Shown here piece by piece: positions 24,675 through 35,537 of a stretch of DNA of 64,000 nucleotides. The DNA lies in NCBI RefSeq assembly GCF_017744445.1, contig NZ_JAGIBH010000011.1, positions 62,001-126,000 of the forward strand, in the 5' to 3' direction. Made by a program: the position numbers and the translations under genes. A model generated the notes under the pieces. It searched no databases and was not told where the DNA came from. It saw only the letters and a list, made by a program, of their open reading frames with translations. The stretch comes from Caulobacter sp. Lineage in GTDB: Bacteria; Pseudomonadota; Alphaproteobacteria; Caulobacterales; Caulobacteraceae. Within the stretch, counting starts at the first letter, position 1. Every line of letters starts with the position of its first letter.

Positions 24675-25340
24675 TTAATCCAACGCGTTCCGGCACGCCG
24701 CGCCCATCGCCACCGGCGACAGCGCCACCGCCGCCACGCAGTAGGCCAGCAGCAACATCAGCCCGCCCGTCCACGGCAGCCCCGCCGAATACCCGTCCAG
24801 CGCCCCCGCCCCGAAGATCACCGGCGGCGCGAACAGCGGCAGGACGATCACCGCCACCAGCAGCCCGCCGCGCTTGGACCCCAGCGCCAGCGCCGCGCCC
24901 AGTCCGCCCAGGAACGCGAACGCCAAACCCCCGGCCAGGGCGCACAGCACCAGCAGCGGCACGACCTTCACATCCGCGCCCAGCATCAGCGCGGCGACCG
25001 GCGCCGCCAGGGCCAGGGGCGCGCCGGTGGCCAGCCACTGGGCCAGACACTTGGCGACGGCGACGGCTTCCAGCGGCGCGGGGCCCAGCGCCAAGAGGTC
25101 CAGGGTCCCGTCCTCGTAGTCGCGCTCGAACAGGCGCTCGAGTGACAGCAGCGCCGCCAGGGCCAGGGCCAGCCAGGCGATGCCCGGCGCGATCGCCGCC
25201 AGCCGCTCGGGCGCGCGGCCAGACGCCATCGGCAGCAGCACGACGACGCAGGCATAGAAGGTCAGCGCCAAGAGCGGTCCGCCGCCTCGGCCCCAGGCCA
25301 GGGCCAGTTCCCGCCGCAGGAGAACGCCGAACGCCTTCAT
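24675..25340 (-). CDS. ccmB: Heme exporter permease CcmB
   Basis: A 221-residue protein with six transmembrane helices, the N-terminal [20 protein letters not shown] and the [17 protein letters not shown] segment typical of CcmB. Partner of the ATPase CcmA in the complex that releases heme-loaded CcmE. The ATG at 25340 overlaps the ccmA stop as ATGA; this start also matches the conserved N-terminus. Confidence 0.92.
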   Translation of the reverse strand: MKAFGVLLRRELALAWGRGGGPLLALTFYACVVVLLPMASGRAPERLAAIAPGIAWLALALAALLSLERLFERDYEDGTLDLLALGPAPLEAVAVAKCLAQWLATGAPLALAAPVAALMLGADVKVVPLLVLCALAGGLAFAFLGGLGAALALGSKRGGLLVAVIVLPLFAPPVIFGAGALDGYSAGLPWTGGLMLLLAYCVAAVALSPVAMGAACRNALD

Positions 25341-25951
25341 GCGCCGACCTCCACATTGCGAGCTGGAATGGGTAGCGGATCGTGCACCGAGGCCAGGATC
25401 ATGCCGCCGGCCGCCAGATGCTCGGCCATCACCGCTCCGAACGCCGCACGCTGGGCCGCGTCCAGCGGGGCCATCGGCTCGTCCAGCAGCCACAGCGACC
25501 GGGGGCTGGCCGCCAGTCGCGCCAGGGCCAGGCGTCGGCGTTGGCCAGCCGACAGGCGGCGGACCTCCAGGTCCAGCAGGCGGTTCAGGTCGAAACGCTT
25601 GGCGGCCGCGCGGGCGCTGTCGTCAGTGCCGCCGGTCCACAAGGTCTGGAACCGCAGCTCCTCCCAGGCCGTGCGGCTGGATTTCAGCCCGTCCTGGTGA
25701 CCCAAAAGATGCAGGTGCTCGGCCCGCGCCGTCTCGGCCTCGATCGGTCCGGTCTCGCCCTGGAAGGTCACGCCACCCTCGGCCGGTCGCAGCAGGCCCG
25801 CGACGGCGCGCAGCAGGCTGGTTTTCCCCGCCCCGTTGCGTCCGACCAGCGCCGCGGCCTGGCCCGCCTCAAGCGTCAGATCCAGCTTGGAAAACAGCCT
25901 TCGCTCGCCACGCGAAATCGCCAGATCCTTAATGAGAACAACTCTCAACAT
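25337..25951 (-). CDS. ccmA: Heme exporter ATPase CcmA
   Basis: A 204-residue compact ABC ATPase: Walker [13 protein letters not shown] (about residue 38), a short helical domain, signature [14 protein letters not shown] (about 133) and Walker [13 protein letters not shown]. The small size and LSAGQ signature fit CcmA. Divergent from acnA with 183 bp between them. With ccmB it forms a unit about 2 kb from ccmC-D-G; ccmE, ccmF and ccmH are not in the window. Confidence 0.93.
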   Translation of the reverse strand: MLRVVLIKDLAISRGERRLFSKLDLTLEAGQAAALVGRNGAGKTSLLRAVAGLLRPAEGGVTFQGETGPIEAETARAEHLHLLGHQDGLKSSRTAWEELRFQTLWTGGTDDSARAAAKRFDLNRLLDLEVRRLSAGQRRRLALARLAASPRSLWLLDEPMAPLDAAQRAAFGAVMAEHLAAGGMILASVHDPLPIPARNVEVGA

Positions 25952-26134
25952 GCCAAGACCCCGCGCGCGACATGGACGTTGCGCGGCAGCAGCGCTAAGA
26001 AGCGGCCGGTCGCCCCCCTCCAGTCGTTCAGGGTGGTACGCGGCGCGGAGGCGGAACCTGTGTGTCCCTTCCGATTAGCGCGTGATCCCGGGAGTGGTTT
26101 TCGGGCGGCCGTGGACAGAGAAGGATCCTCTAAA

Positions 26135-28825
<2,691 letters not shown>

Positions 28826-28850
28826 GCAGCGCTCAGGCGTCTGAAAAAGG

Positions 28851-28881
28851 CGGCCGGTCCCCTCGGGGGCCGGCCGTTTTT
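28851..28881 (+). terminator. Rho-independent terminator of acnA
   Basis: A 12-bp GC stem (CGGCCGGTCCCC with GGGGGCCGGCCG, one G-U pair) with a small loop, followed by TTTTT at 28877-28881 and starting 25 bases after the acnA stop. The A-run on the left side means it could work in both directions. Confidence 0.85.
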
Positions 28882-28992
28882 CGTTGGAGAGGGGCGTGAC
28901 AACGTTTTCTCCGCGTTTTCTCCCCATGGACCGGCGCTATTCACGGCCTCGTGAACGGATATCCGGGGCGTTCTTGGCTTAAGTGACCCGCA

Positions 28993-29712
28993 ATGCGTAA
29001 GGCCGTCCTCCCCCTGCTCGCCCTGGCCCTGTCCGGCGTTCTTGTTCCCGCCGCCGCCTGGGCCCAGAAGGCTCCGGTGGTGGTCGAGCTGTTCACGGCC
29101 CAGGGCTGCTCGTCCTGCGGCAAGGCCAACCAGGTCGCGGCGGACCTGGCCAAGGACGACGGCGTCCTGGCCCTGACCTATTCGGTCGACTACTGGGACT
29201 ACCTGGGCTGGAAGGACACCTTCGCCAAGCCGGTCTTCGCCGAGCGCCAGCGGGCCTACGCCAAGAAGTTCGCCCTGCGCGACGTGCCCACGCCCCAGGT
29301 CGTGGTCGCCGGCCGCGTCCAGGCCTCGGGCGCCAAGGCCGAGGCGGTGCAGGACCTGGTCAAGACGGCCAAGCGCACCCCGCTCAACGCGCCGGACATG
29401 GAATTCATCGGCAAGAACCGCGTCGCGGTCGGCTCGGGCCCGGCTCCGCGCGGCGGCGGCGAGGTCTGGCTGGTGCGCTACGACCCGCGCGAGCAGGACA
29501 TCGCCGTCAAGCGCGGCGACAACAAGGGCCAGACCCTGGTCCACCGCAACGTGGTGCGCGAGCTGGTCAAGCTGGGCCCCTGGACGGGCCGGCCTAAGCT
29601 CTATCGCCTGCCGGTCGCGGCCGACGACAATCTGGAAAGCGTCATCCTGGTGCAGGGCGCCAAGGGCGGCCGCATCCTGGGCGTCCTCGAGACGACCAAG
29701 ACCGAGCGCTAG
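28993..29712 (+). CDS. DUF1223 secreted thioredoxin-like protein
   Basis: A 239-residue protein with signal peptide (cleavage after AWAQ, about residue 25) and the DUF1223 pattern: VVELFTAQGCSSCGKANQ (CxxC about residues 42-45), YSVDYWDYLGWKDTFAKP, YTPQ-like PTPQVVVAGR. The thioredoxin-like fold with CSSC suggests periplasmic thiol redox chemistry. Single gene with its own terminator at 29741. Confidence 0.9.
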   Translation: MRKAVLPLLALALSGVLVPAAAWAQKAPVVVELFTAQGCSSCGKANQVAADLAKDDGVLALTYSVDYWDYLGWKDTFAKPVFAERQRAYAKKFALRDVPTPQVVVAGRVQASGAKAEAVQDLVKTAKRTPLNAPDMEFIGKNRVAVGSGPAPRGGGEVWLVRYDPREQDIAVKRGDNKGQTLVHRNVVRELVKLGPWTGRPKLYRLPVAADDNLESVILVQGAKGGRILGVLETTKTER

Positions 29713-29740
29713 GGCTCCCGGGAACTCCACACAAAGAAAA

Positions 29741-29781
29741 ACCCGCGTGACCGGAGGGGACGGGCCACGCGGGTTCCTTTT
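29741..29781 (+). terminator. Terminator after the DUF1223 gene
   Basis: ACCCGCGTG at 29741-29749 pairs perfectly with CACGCGGGT at 29766-29774, followed by TCCTTTT. Preceded by AAAAA, so it may also stop leftward transcripts. Confidence 0.75.
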
Positions 29782-29940
29782 GCATGTCGGCGAGAAGCGT
29801 CTCGTGACCGGGCGGGCTGGGGGGCTGGACAGGAACCCGGTCCGCTCTTCGTCGACGCTTTCTTTATCGCGGCCGGTTCGGGCGAGGTCTGGGCCGAACC
29901 AAGGTCGTTTTGCGGCGGGCTTTTTTCAAAACTTGGAATG

Positions 29941-30081
29941 CAAAAAGCCCGCGCGGTGGGGGAGAACCGCGCGGGCTAATTGGGGGAGGGGATATAGAGT
30001 TTGTCGGCTGACCGGCCCGCGATCTGGGGGGCTGGGGGGGCTGTTCAGGATCCGAGACCGTGGGGTTTCCGATCAGCCGAC
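29941..30081 (-). ncRNA. Candidate C-rich small RNA with intrinsic terminator
   Basis: No gene is credible in 29782-30264. On the minus strand a long stem (30069-30081 with 30003-30015, 13 bp with one G-U) encloses a loop rich in C runs (two runs of six or more), followed by a linker with further C runs and then a perfect 12-bp hairpin (29966-29977 with 29946-29957) and TTTTT at 29942-29946. This is the form of a terminated sRNA of about 140 nt with exposed anti-Shine-Dalgarno-like C tracts. The promoter is not clear; a GATAAC near 30092 is one option. The rest of the gap (29782-29940) holds only smaller inverted repeats (GGTTCGG/CCGAACC). Confidence 0.45.
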
Positions 30082-30264
30082 GATGTTGTTATCGACCCGC
30101 AAACAGGCGGGCGAAGGACCGAAATAAGGTCATATCGGGGCGCACCATGGCCATGCGGTGTCATTTTCGTCCGGCGTGACTGTCGCGACACGGATCGTTT
30201 CCCGTCCGCGAAAACGGGGCCGGCCGGCTGTTCCATTCGGGCGATTTGGGCTTAGATTCACGAG

Positions 30265-30612
30265 ATGGCCCTGGACTCCCATCCCACCGCACCTGTCGGC
30301 GGCCCAACTGGCGGCGTCGTCTTTTTCGAGCGCCGCGAGCTGGATCAGCTGATGCGCCTGTACGGCCGGATGGTCGCGGCGGGCGAGTGGCGCGACTACG
30401 GGATCGCGGGTCTGTCCGATCGGGCCGTGTTCTCGATCTTCCGCCACGCCGCCGAAGCGCCGCTCTATCGGGTCGAGAAGCATCCGGCCCTGGCCCGCAA
30501 GCAGGGCGCCTGGGCGGTGTTCGGCCAGGGCGGCCAGATCCTCAAGCGCGGCCACGAACTGCCGGTGGTCTTGAGGGTGTTCGAGAAGGGCAAGTTCTCG
30601 GTGGTCGACTAA
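30265..30612 (+). CDS. DUF2794 family protein
   Basis: A 115-residue alphaproteobacterial protein: FFERRELDQLMRLYGRMV, AAGEWRDYGIAG, VFSIFRHAAEAPLYRVEKHP and ILKRGHELPVVLRVF match DUF2794. No function is known. Cytosolic, no signal peptide. It overlaps the convergent gene by 4 nt at its stop. Confidence 0.9.
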   Translation: MALDSHPTAPVGGPTGGVVFFERRELDQLMRLYGRMVAAGEWRDYGIAGLSDRAVFSIFRHAAEAPLYRVEKHPALARKQGAWAVFGQGGQILKRGHELPVVLRVFEKGKFSVVD

Positions 30613-30950
30613 AAGCTGAAGCCCAGCTTGGCGCCGACGAAGCGGCCGTCATTGTCGTAGCCGCGCGCCGTGCCGATGCCGCTGCTGTCCGCGCTGGGCT
30701 GGATGCCGCACAGCACGCCGACCCCGCCCGAGACCGCGCCGTCGCGCCGCTCGATCGCCGTCCGCGCCACGCCTCGGGGCAGCGGCGCTGGAGCCTGGGC
30801 GTAGCGCAGCTCCACCGGGCCGACCGGCTTGAGGTTCAGGGGCGCGGAGAGATTCGGCGCTTTGGGCATCGGCGGATAGGCCGGGATCGCCTGGGCGTAG
30901 GCGCCGGTCGCCGCCATCAAAGCGACTGTCAGGGCGAAGGCTCGGATCAT
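30609..30950 (-). CDS. Small exported hypothetical protein
   Basis: A 113-residue protein with a signal peptide (MIRAFALTVALMAATGAYAQ, start at 30950 by signal position). The mature part is Pro-rich first, then has GGVGVLCGIQ and ends GRFVGAKLGFSF, resembling the final strand of an outer-membrane beta protein. Family not recognised. Confidence 0.6.
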   Translation of the reverse strand: MIRAFALTVALMAATGAYAQAIPAYPPMPKAPNLSAPLNLKPVGPVELRYAQAPAPLPRGVARTAIERRDGAVSGGVGVLCGIQPSADSSGIGTARGYDNDGRFVGAKLGFSF

Positions 30951-30992
30951 CGTCGTCTCCATCCCACCAATGTGGGTGCGAACCGGCCAAAG

Positions 30993-31021
30993 AAAAAGCC
31001 CCGACGGTTTCCCGCCGGGGC
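30993..31021 (-). terminator. Terminator of the Bax-inhibitor-like gene
   Basis: On the minus strand GCCCCGGCGG (31021-31012) pairs with CCGTCGGGGC (31007-30998) apart from one G-U, then TTTTTCTTT follows. It starts about 26 bases after the stop of the leftward gene. Confidence 0.8.
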
Positions 31022-31047
31022 CCGGTCTTTCGACCCTTCCGCCCGTC

Positions 31048-31797
31048 TTAACGACGGCTGCCCAGGATGCTGAGCAGGAATTGGAAGAGGTTGATGAAGT
31101 TGATGTACAGCGACAGCGCGCCGAAGTTGGTCGCCACGCTCTGGCCGGCGGCGTCGCCGCCCAGGGCGTAGTAGGTCATCTTCAGGCGCTGGGTGTCATA
31201 GGCGATCAGGCCCGCGAAGATGAACACGCCCAGCACGTTGATCATCAGCATCAGCATGCTGTTGTGCAGGAACATGTTGACGATCGAGGCGATCAGGATG
31301 CCGACCACGCCCATGATCAGGAAGCTGCCGAAGCCGGTCAGGTCCTTCTTGGTGGTGTAGCCCACCAGGCTCAGGCCACCGAAGGCCGCGGCCGTGATGA
31401 AGAAGGTCGAGGCGACCGACTGGCCAGTGTAGCGCAGGAAGACGCTGCCCAGCGAGGCGCCGATCAGGGTGACGATCGTCCAGTACAGAGCGCCGGCGGT
31501 GCGCGGCTGCGGGTTGCGCAGCGCGAAACCGGCCACCAGCATCAGCACGATCGGCGCGAAGGCCACGATCATGTAGATGGGGGTCACGCCGACCAGGACG
31601 CCGCCCTGGACGACGAACATCAGGTCGCGCACGGCCGGGACCGACGAGGTCACGAAGGCCAGGGCGCCGGACAGGACGAGACCCAGCGCCACCTTGTTGT
31701 AGACGCCGAGCATGAAACTACGCAGGCCGGCGTCAACCGACATGTCGGCGCGATCCGCCGGGATCGAGCGCGCGTAGTCGCGGTTGAAGTCGTTCAT
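31048..31797 (-). CDS. Bax inhibitor-1 / YccA-family membrane protein
   Basis: A 249-residue protein with seven transmembrane helices and the C-terminal signature GLIAYDTQRLKMTYY and ALSLYINFINLFQFLLSILG of UPF0005/BI-1 proteins. Bacterial members such as YccA modulate FtsH protease; others conduct calcium. The start at 31797 (MNDFNRDYARS) precedes the first helix by about 30 residues. Monocistronic with a terminator. Confidence 0.92.
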   Translation of the reverse strand: MNDFNRDYARSIPADRADMSVDAGLRSFMLGVYNKVALGLVLSGALAFVTSSVPAVRDLMFVVQGGVLVGVTPIYMIVAFAPIVLMLVAGFALRNPQPRTAGALYWTIVTLIGASLGSVFLRYTGQSVASTFFITAAAFGGLSLVGYTTKKDLTGFGSFLIMGVVGILIASIVNMFLHNSMLMLMINVLGVFIFAGLIAYDTQRLKMTYYALGGDAAGQSVATNFGALSLYINFINLFQFLLSILGSRR

Positions 31798-31999
31798 CGA
31801 ATTAAGCCCTTGAGCTAAGAGCGTCCACGGTGGACGCGATCCTGAATATCGGGTGTCCCGGCCCGCCGCGCAATCCCCCTCCGCGATGCGTTCATGGTAT
31901 GCATTCGGGAATGCGGCTGTTCGGCGCCGCGCCTTGCGGGACAACGGCAGACGCCCTTAGAAAGCTCCCCACACAAGGCAAAACAGGGGCGCGTCGCCG

Positions 32000-33052
32000 A
32001 TGGAATACGTCAAGCTGGGCCGCACGGACGTGTCCGTCTCGCGCTGCTGCCTGGGCACCATGACCTGGGGCTCGCAGAACACCGAGGCCGAGGCGCACCA
32101 GCAGATGGACTACGCGCTGGGTCGCGGGGTCAATTTCTGGGACACGGCCGAGATGTACGCCAGCCCGCCCAATGCCGAGACCCAAGGGCGGACCGAGAGC
32201 TACATCGGCTCGTGGCTGGAAAAGACCGGCAAGCGTCACGAGATCGTGCTGGCCTCCAAGGTGGCCGGTCAGGGCGCGGCCTTCGGCGGCCTGCCGTGGA
32301 TGCGCAAGGACGGCTCGGTCACCCGCCAGACCAAGGCCCAGATCGACGAGGCCGTCGAGGGCTCGCTGCGCCGCCTGAAGACCGACTATCTGGACCTCTA
32401 CCAGCTGCACTGGCCCGACCGGCAGGTGCGGGTGTTCGGCGGCCAGGCCTACAAGGATTACGACCAGAACTTCGAGGCCTTCGGCGACATTCTCCAGGCG
32501 CTGGACGCCCACGTGAGGAAGGGCTCGATCCGCCATCTGGGCGTCTCCAACGAGTTCCCCTGGGGCGTGATGAAGTTCCTGTCCGAGAGCGAAACGCGCG
32601 GCCTGCCCCGCATCGCCTCGATCCAGAACGCCTACCACCTGGCCAACCGCACCTTCGAATACGGCCTGGCCGAGATCGCCATGCGCGAGCAGGTGGGCCT
32701 GCTGGCCTATTCGCCGCTGGCCCAGGGTCAGCTGACCGGCAAGTACCTGGACGGCGCCCTGCCGGCCGGCTCGCGCAAGGCGCTCTACAACCGCATGCAG
32801 CGCTATGAGGGTCCCGGCTCGCAGGAGGCGTTCCGCGCCTATGTCGACCTGGCCAAGGCCCAGGGCATCGATCCGGCCCAGCTGGCGCTGAAGTTCTGCG
32901 ACACCCGCCCGTTCGTGACCGCCACCATCATCGGCGCCACCTCGATGGCGCAGCTGACGACGGCGATCGACGCCTTCGACCTGGCCTGGACCGACGACCT
33001 GGAGACGGCGGTCAACGCCATCCACGCCCAGCACCCCAACCCCTGCCCGTAA
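32000..33052 (+). CDS. Aldo/keto reductase (Tas-like)
   Basis: A 350-residue NADP-dependent aldo/keto reductase with MEYVKLGRTDVSVSRCCLGT, catalytic Asp/Tyr in NFWDTAEMYA, Lys in VLASKVAG and His in YLDLYQLHWPDR. The C-terminal cofactor site TATIIGATSMAQL is present. The length and ETQGRTESYIGSWL segment resemble Tas of E. coli. Substrate unknown. 3 bases separate its end from that of the convergent gene. Confidence 0.92.
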   Translation: MEYVKLGRTDVSVSRCCLGTMTWGSQNTEAEAHQQMDYALGRGVNFWDTAEMYASPPNAETQGRTESYIGSWLEKTGKRHEIVLASKVAGQGAAFGGLPWMRKDGSVTRQTKAQIDEAVEGSLRRLKTDYLDLYQLHWPDRQVRVFGGQAYKDYDQNFEAFGDILQALDAHVRKGSIRHLGVSNEFPWGVMKFLSESETRGLPRIASIQNAYHLANRTFEYGLAEIAMREQVGLLAYSPLAQGQLTGKYLDGALPAGSRKALYNRMQRYEGPGSQEAFRAYVDLAKAQGIDPAQLALKFCDTRPFVTATIIGATSMAQLTTAIDAFDLAWTDDLETAVNAIHAQHPNPCP

Positions 33053-33055
33053 CGA

Positions 33056-33409
33056 CTAGGGTTCCTGCGAGGGCTCCGTCTCCGGCGGAGCCTTGAAGAT
33101 CAACGGAATGATGACCTTGCCGCCGTCGACGGGCTTTCCATTGACGGTCTTGGGCTTCATGCGGAACTGGGCGCTCAGCCTCAGGGCGGCCGCGGACAGT
33201 CCCAGGTCCTTGGGGGTCTCGCTCAGGACCTCGCAGTCCTTCAGTGTGCCCTGAGCGGTGACGAAGCAGCGCATCATCACCTTTCCCCAGGGCGCCTGGT
33301 TGGGATAGGGGTCCTCGCCCTGGACCTGGGCCGCCGCCGGCCAGGCCAGCAGCAGGCCGGTGGCCAGCGCCAGGCCGGCGCGTCCCGTTCGATGATGGCC
33401 TCGCGTCAC
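33056..33409 (-). CDS. Exported TonB-C-like domain protein
   Basis: A 117-residue protein: signal peptide (GLALATGLLLAWPAAAQ) and one domain with GKVMMRCFVTAQGTLKDCEV, LSAAALRLSAQFRMKPK and GGKVIIPLIFK, the pattern of the TonB C-terminal domain. There is no Pro-rich linker or membrane anchor as in true TonB, so it is probably a free periplasmic domain. The GTG at 33409 is the only start that leaves the signal peptide at the front. Confidence 0.72.
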   Translation of the reverse strand: MTRGHHRTGRAGLALATGLLLAWPAAAQVQGEDPYPNQAPWGKVMMRCFVTAQGTLKDCEVLSETPKDLGLSAAALRLSAQFRMKPKTVNGKPVDGGKVIIPLIFKAPPETEPSQEP

Positions 33410-33509
33410 GTCCCCGCCCCCAGTTCGGCGCAACCGATAGCAGTCGCTCTTCGCCGATTGCAACGTCCGGCGGACTTGCCGCCGCTCCGGAGCGCGGTAC
33501 ATCAGACAC

Positions 33510-34049
33510 ATGATCCGTCTGTTCACCGCCATCGCCATCCCGCCCGACATCGGCCAGGGCCTGCTGCCCCGCCAGCACGGCATCGAAGGCGCGCGGTGGC
33601 GGCCGCTGGAGGCGTTCCACATCACCCTGCGCTTCATCGGCGACGTGCAGGAGCCGGTCGCCGCCGACCTGGACGAGGCCTTGGCGGAAATCACCGCGCC
33701 GGCCTTCGACCTGACCCTGGCCGGCGTCGGCCATTTCGGCGAAGGCCCCGACATCCACGCCGTCTGGGCCGGGGTCGAGGACAGCGCGCCGCTGCGGCGT
33801 CTGCAGAAGGCCAATGAAAGCGCCGCCCGCGCCGCCGAGCTCAAGCCTGAAAGCCGGCTCTACACGCCGCACGTCACCCTGGCCTATCTGAAGCGCGCCG
33901 CCGCGCCCGAGGTCGGCGCCTGGATCCAGGCCAACAACCTGCTGCATGCGCCCAGCTTCCATGTCGACCGGTTCGGCCTCTATTCCAGCTGGCAGACCAG
34001 CCAAGGCTCGGCCTATCGGCTGGAACGGGAATACCCGCTGGCCGGCTAG
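33510..34049 (+). CDS. thpR: RNA 2',3'-cyclic phosphodiesterase ThpR (LigT)
   Basis: A 179-residue 2H-phosphoesterase. The two HxTx motifs are FHITLRFIG (about residue 37) and PHVTLAYLK (about 127), with the family N-terminus MIRLFTAIAIP. It hydrolyses 2',3'-cyclic ends of RNA. Divergent from the TonB-C-like gene; its stop overlaps the stop of the convergent exported protein. Confidence 0.93.
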   Translation: MIRLFTAIAIPPDIGQGLLPRQHGIEGARWRPLEAFHITLRFIGDVQEPVAADLDEALAEITAPAFDLTLAGVGHFGEGPDIHAVWAGVEDSAPLRRLQKANESAARAAELKPESRLYTPHVTLAYLKRAAAPEVGAWIQANNLLHAPSFHVDRFGLYSSWQTSQGSAYRLEREYPLAG

Positions 34050-34480
34050 TTCGGGAAGGCCGGCGGCGGAGGCGGTCCCGCGTCGCGCGGCAAGTACAGA
34101 CCATAGGCCGAGGGCGTGACTGGGCCGCGATAGGTGTCTAGCGGCCACGGGCCTGCGATGGGATCGCGCCAGCCGACATATCTCACGCGACTGGTCTCGG
34201 CCGTATATTCGTTCACCCAGCCGGCGCGCTTGCAGCTGCTGTACCGGGCCGAGGTCTCGGCCCGGCAGCGGAAGCCGCCGTCGACGGCCTGACAGTCATC
34301 GACCTGGCGGGCGGGATGGTAGCATTGGGCCAGTTGCCTGGCGGTCGCCTTCGCCTCGGCCGTCGCCTGGCGCTTGGCGTCCTTCTGGGTCGGCGCGGTG
34401 GCGTAGTGCTGGCCGTCGGCGACCGCGGTTCCGGCGACCAGAGACAATAACAGGCTGAACGCGACGAGACGCTTGTCCAT
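34046..34480 (-). CDS. Exported Cys-containing hypothetical protein
   Basis: A 144-residue protein with a signal peptide (MDKRLVAFSLLLSLVAGTAVA) and five cysteines in the mature part (AQCYHP, DDCQAV, FRCRAE, SSCKRA). The middle has an Ala/Lys helix (KRQATAEAKATARQL). Proline-rich C-terminus. GGGAGGT lies just upstream of 34480/34483 (ATG or GTG start). Unknown function. Confidence 0.65.
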   Translation of the reverse strand: MDKRLVAFSLLLSLVAGTAVADGQHYATAPTQKDAKRQATAEAKATARQLAQCYHPARQVDDCQAVDGGFRCRAETSARYSSCKRAGWVNEYTAETSRVRYVGWRDPIAGPWPLDTYRGPVTPSAYGLYLPRDAGPPPPPAFPN

Positions 34481-34838
34481 CACCCGACCTCCCGAAACTC
34501 GACCTCCTGGCGATTTCGATTTGTCGTATATTTCAGGGGTTGTGGCAAGGCGCTCAAAACGATCCCCTCTCTCGCAAGGGAAGTAGAGGATACAGCGTGC
34601 TCTATCCTCGGCGTTCGCGAGGTCGACCTCAATGAAATCAACGCCTTGTCGATTTTACGCGCCGCTGAATGATCCGCGCTAAATTCCGCCGCACAATCAT
34701 AGCCATCCCCGTCGCGGGGGAGGGCGTTTGGATCCGGCCCAAAACGGCGGCGGGGATAGGCTGAGCGGGGCCGCTTCATCCACGGATGTGAGCGGAGCGA
34801 CAGGGCGGTGATCGTGAAAACCGCCTATCGTGGATTGT

Positions 34839-35005
34839 CGGGCTGGAGCCGGTAGAGCCGATCCAGTGGGTCCACGCCCGTCCGCGGGGAACGGAGGCCC
34901 GAGCAGACAATGCTCACGCCCGCCGTCCTGATGGAAACAACAGCCTGGCGGAGCGGACGACGAGCCGAAACGCAAAACAAACCCTACGGTCTCCGGGTTC
35001 GCCCG
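34839..35005 (+). ncRNA. Rod-like structured RNA candidate of 6S RNA size
   Basis: In the 583-bp gap 34481-35066 no convincing gene exists. Segments at 34839-35005 pair in nested order: CGGGC with GCCCG (35001-35005), GGAGCCGGTA with TACGGTCTCC (8 of 10 pairs), GGGT with ACCC, CGTCCGC with GCGGACG, GGA/GG/GGC with GCC/CC/TCC, and an apical hairpin GAGCA-GACAA-TGCTC. The asymmetric bubble TGATGGAAACAACAGCC sits mid-rod. A TATCGT at 34826-34831 would place a transcript start near 34838. Size (167 nt) and shape fit 6S RNA, but sequence identity was not verified. 34481-34780 is less GC-rich and shows nothing I can support. Confidence 0.45.
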
Positions 35006-35066
35006 GCCGCTCCGTCGCCTCCCCACACACCTTCAGCGGCTGGCCGCGTGAGGCCGAAACGCCGTG

Positions 35067-35447
35067 TCACGCCACCGCGTGGTCCTTCAGCACCCCCAGG
35101 GTGACAATGGCCAGCATCTCCTCGTGGGTGGCTTCCAGCACCACCTGGGGGGCCATGCCGGCGTCCAGGGCTTCCTTCCAGCGACCGGCGCAGAGGCACC
35201 AGCGGTCGCCGGCCTTCAGGCCCGGAAAGGCCAGTTCGGGACGCGGGGTGGACAGGTCGTTGCCCTGGGCCTTGGAGAAGGCCAGGAAATCGTCGGTCAT
35301 CACCGCGCAGACGGTGTGCAGGCCCAGGTCGTGCGGACCCGTCTCGCAGCAGCCGTTGCGATAGAAGCCGGTGACCGGGTCCATCGAGCAGGCGGCCAGT
35401 TCGCCGCCCAGGACGTTCCGGGCGCTCTTGTCGTAACGGGTGCTCAT
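35067..35447 (-). CDS. DUF2237 family protein
   Basis: A 126-residue protein: NVLGGELAACSMDPVTGFYR, GCCETGPHDLGLHTVCAVMT, FLAFSKAQGNDLSTPRPEL and GDRWCLCAGRWKEA are the DUF2237 hallmarks, with conserved Cys and His. Function unknown. The start at 35447 (MSTRYDKSARN) matches the family N-terminus. Its 3' end is near the structured RNA candidate. Confidence 0.9.
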   Translation of the reverse strand: MSTRYDKSARNVLGGELAACSMDPVTGFYRNGCCETGPHDLGLHTVCAVMTDDFLAFSKAQGNDLSTPRPELAFPGLKAGDRWCLCAGRWKEALDAGMAPQVVLEATHEEMLAIVTLGVLKDHAVA

Positions 35448-35537
35448 GTCGGCGACCCTACGCCCGCACGCGCCCAAGGGAAGGCTTTTGTCGCGGCGCG
35501 GCGATGCTTAGGGTCGAGGGGCCAAGGGAGTTCTCGC

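Noticed and set aside
29831..29860. A sigma-T (general stress) promoter beginning GGAAC
   Set aside because: No CGTT-like -10 element is found at the required 16-17 bp spacing; a similar GGAAC on the minus strand near 30230 has a 13-bp spacing.
29747..30255. Two plus-strand frames of about 85-126 codons after the DUF1223 gene
   Set aside because: They run through terminator hairpins and inverted repeats, lack ribosome binding sites and have no recognisable protein pattern.
34480..34779. A 99-codon minus-strand frame starting MKRPRSAYPRRRF and ending in a TGATG overlap with the exported protein gene
   Set aside because: Composition is unlike neighbouring genes, no domain is convincing (only a weak RDGDGYDC resemblance to excalibur-like motifs), and it lies in a less GC-rich gap. 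The overlap is probably chance.
34697..35026. A 109-codon minus-strand frame across the structured RNA candidate
   Set aside because: Low-complexity Pro/Arg/Gly translation typical of non-coding GC-rich DNA, and the same sequence forms extensive nested pairing.
34900..35060. Possible RNase P RNA, tmRNA or SRP RNA in the same gap
   Set aside because: The conserved GAGGAAAGTC (RNase P), tag-peptide codons and TTCGAC start (tmRNA) and GGAAGCAGCC (SRP) cores are all missing on both strands.
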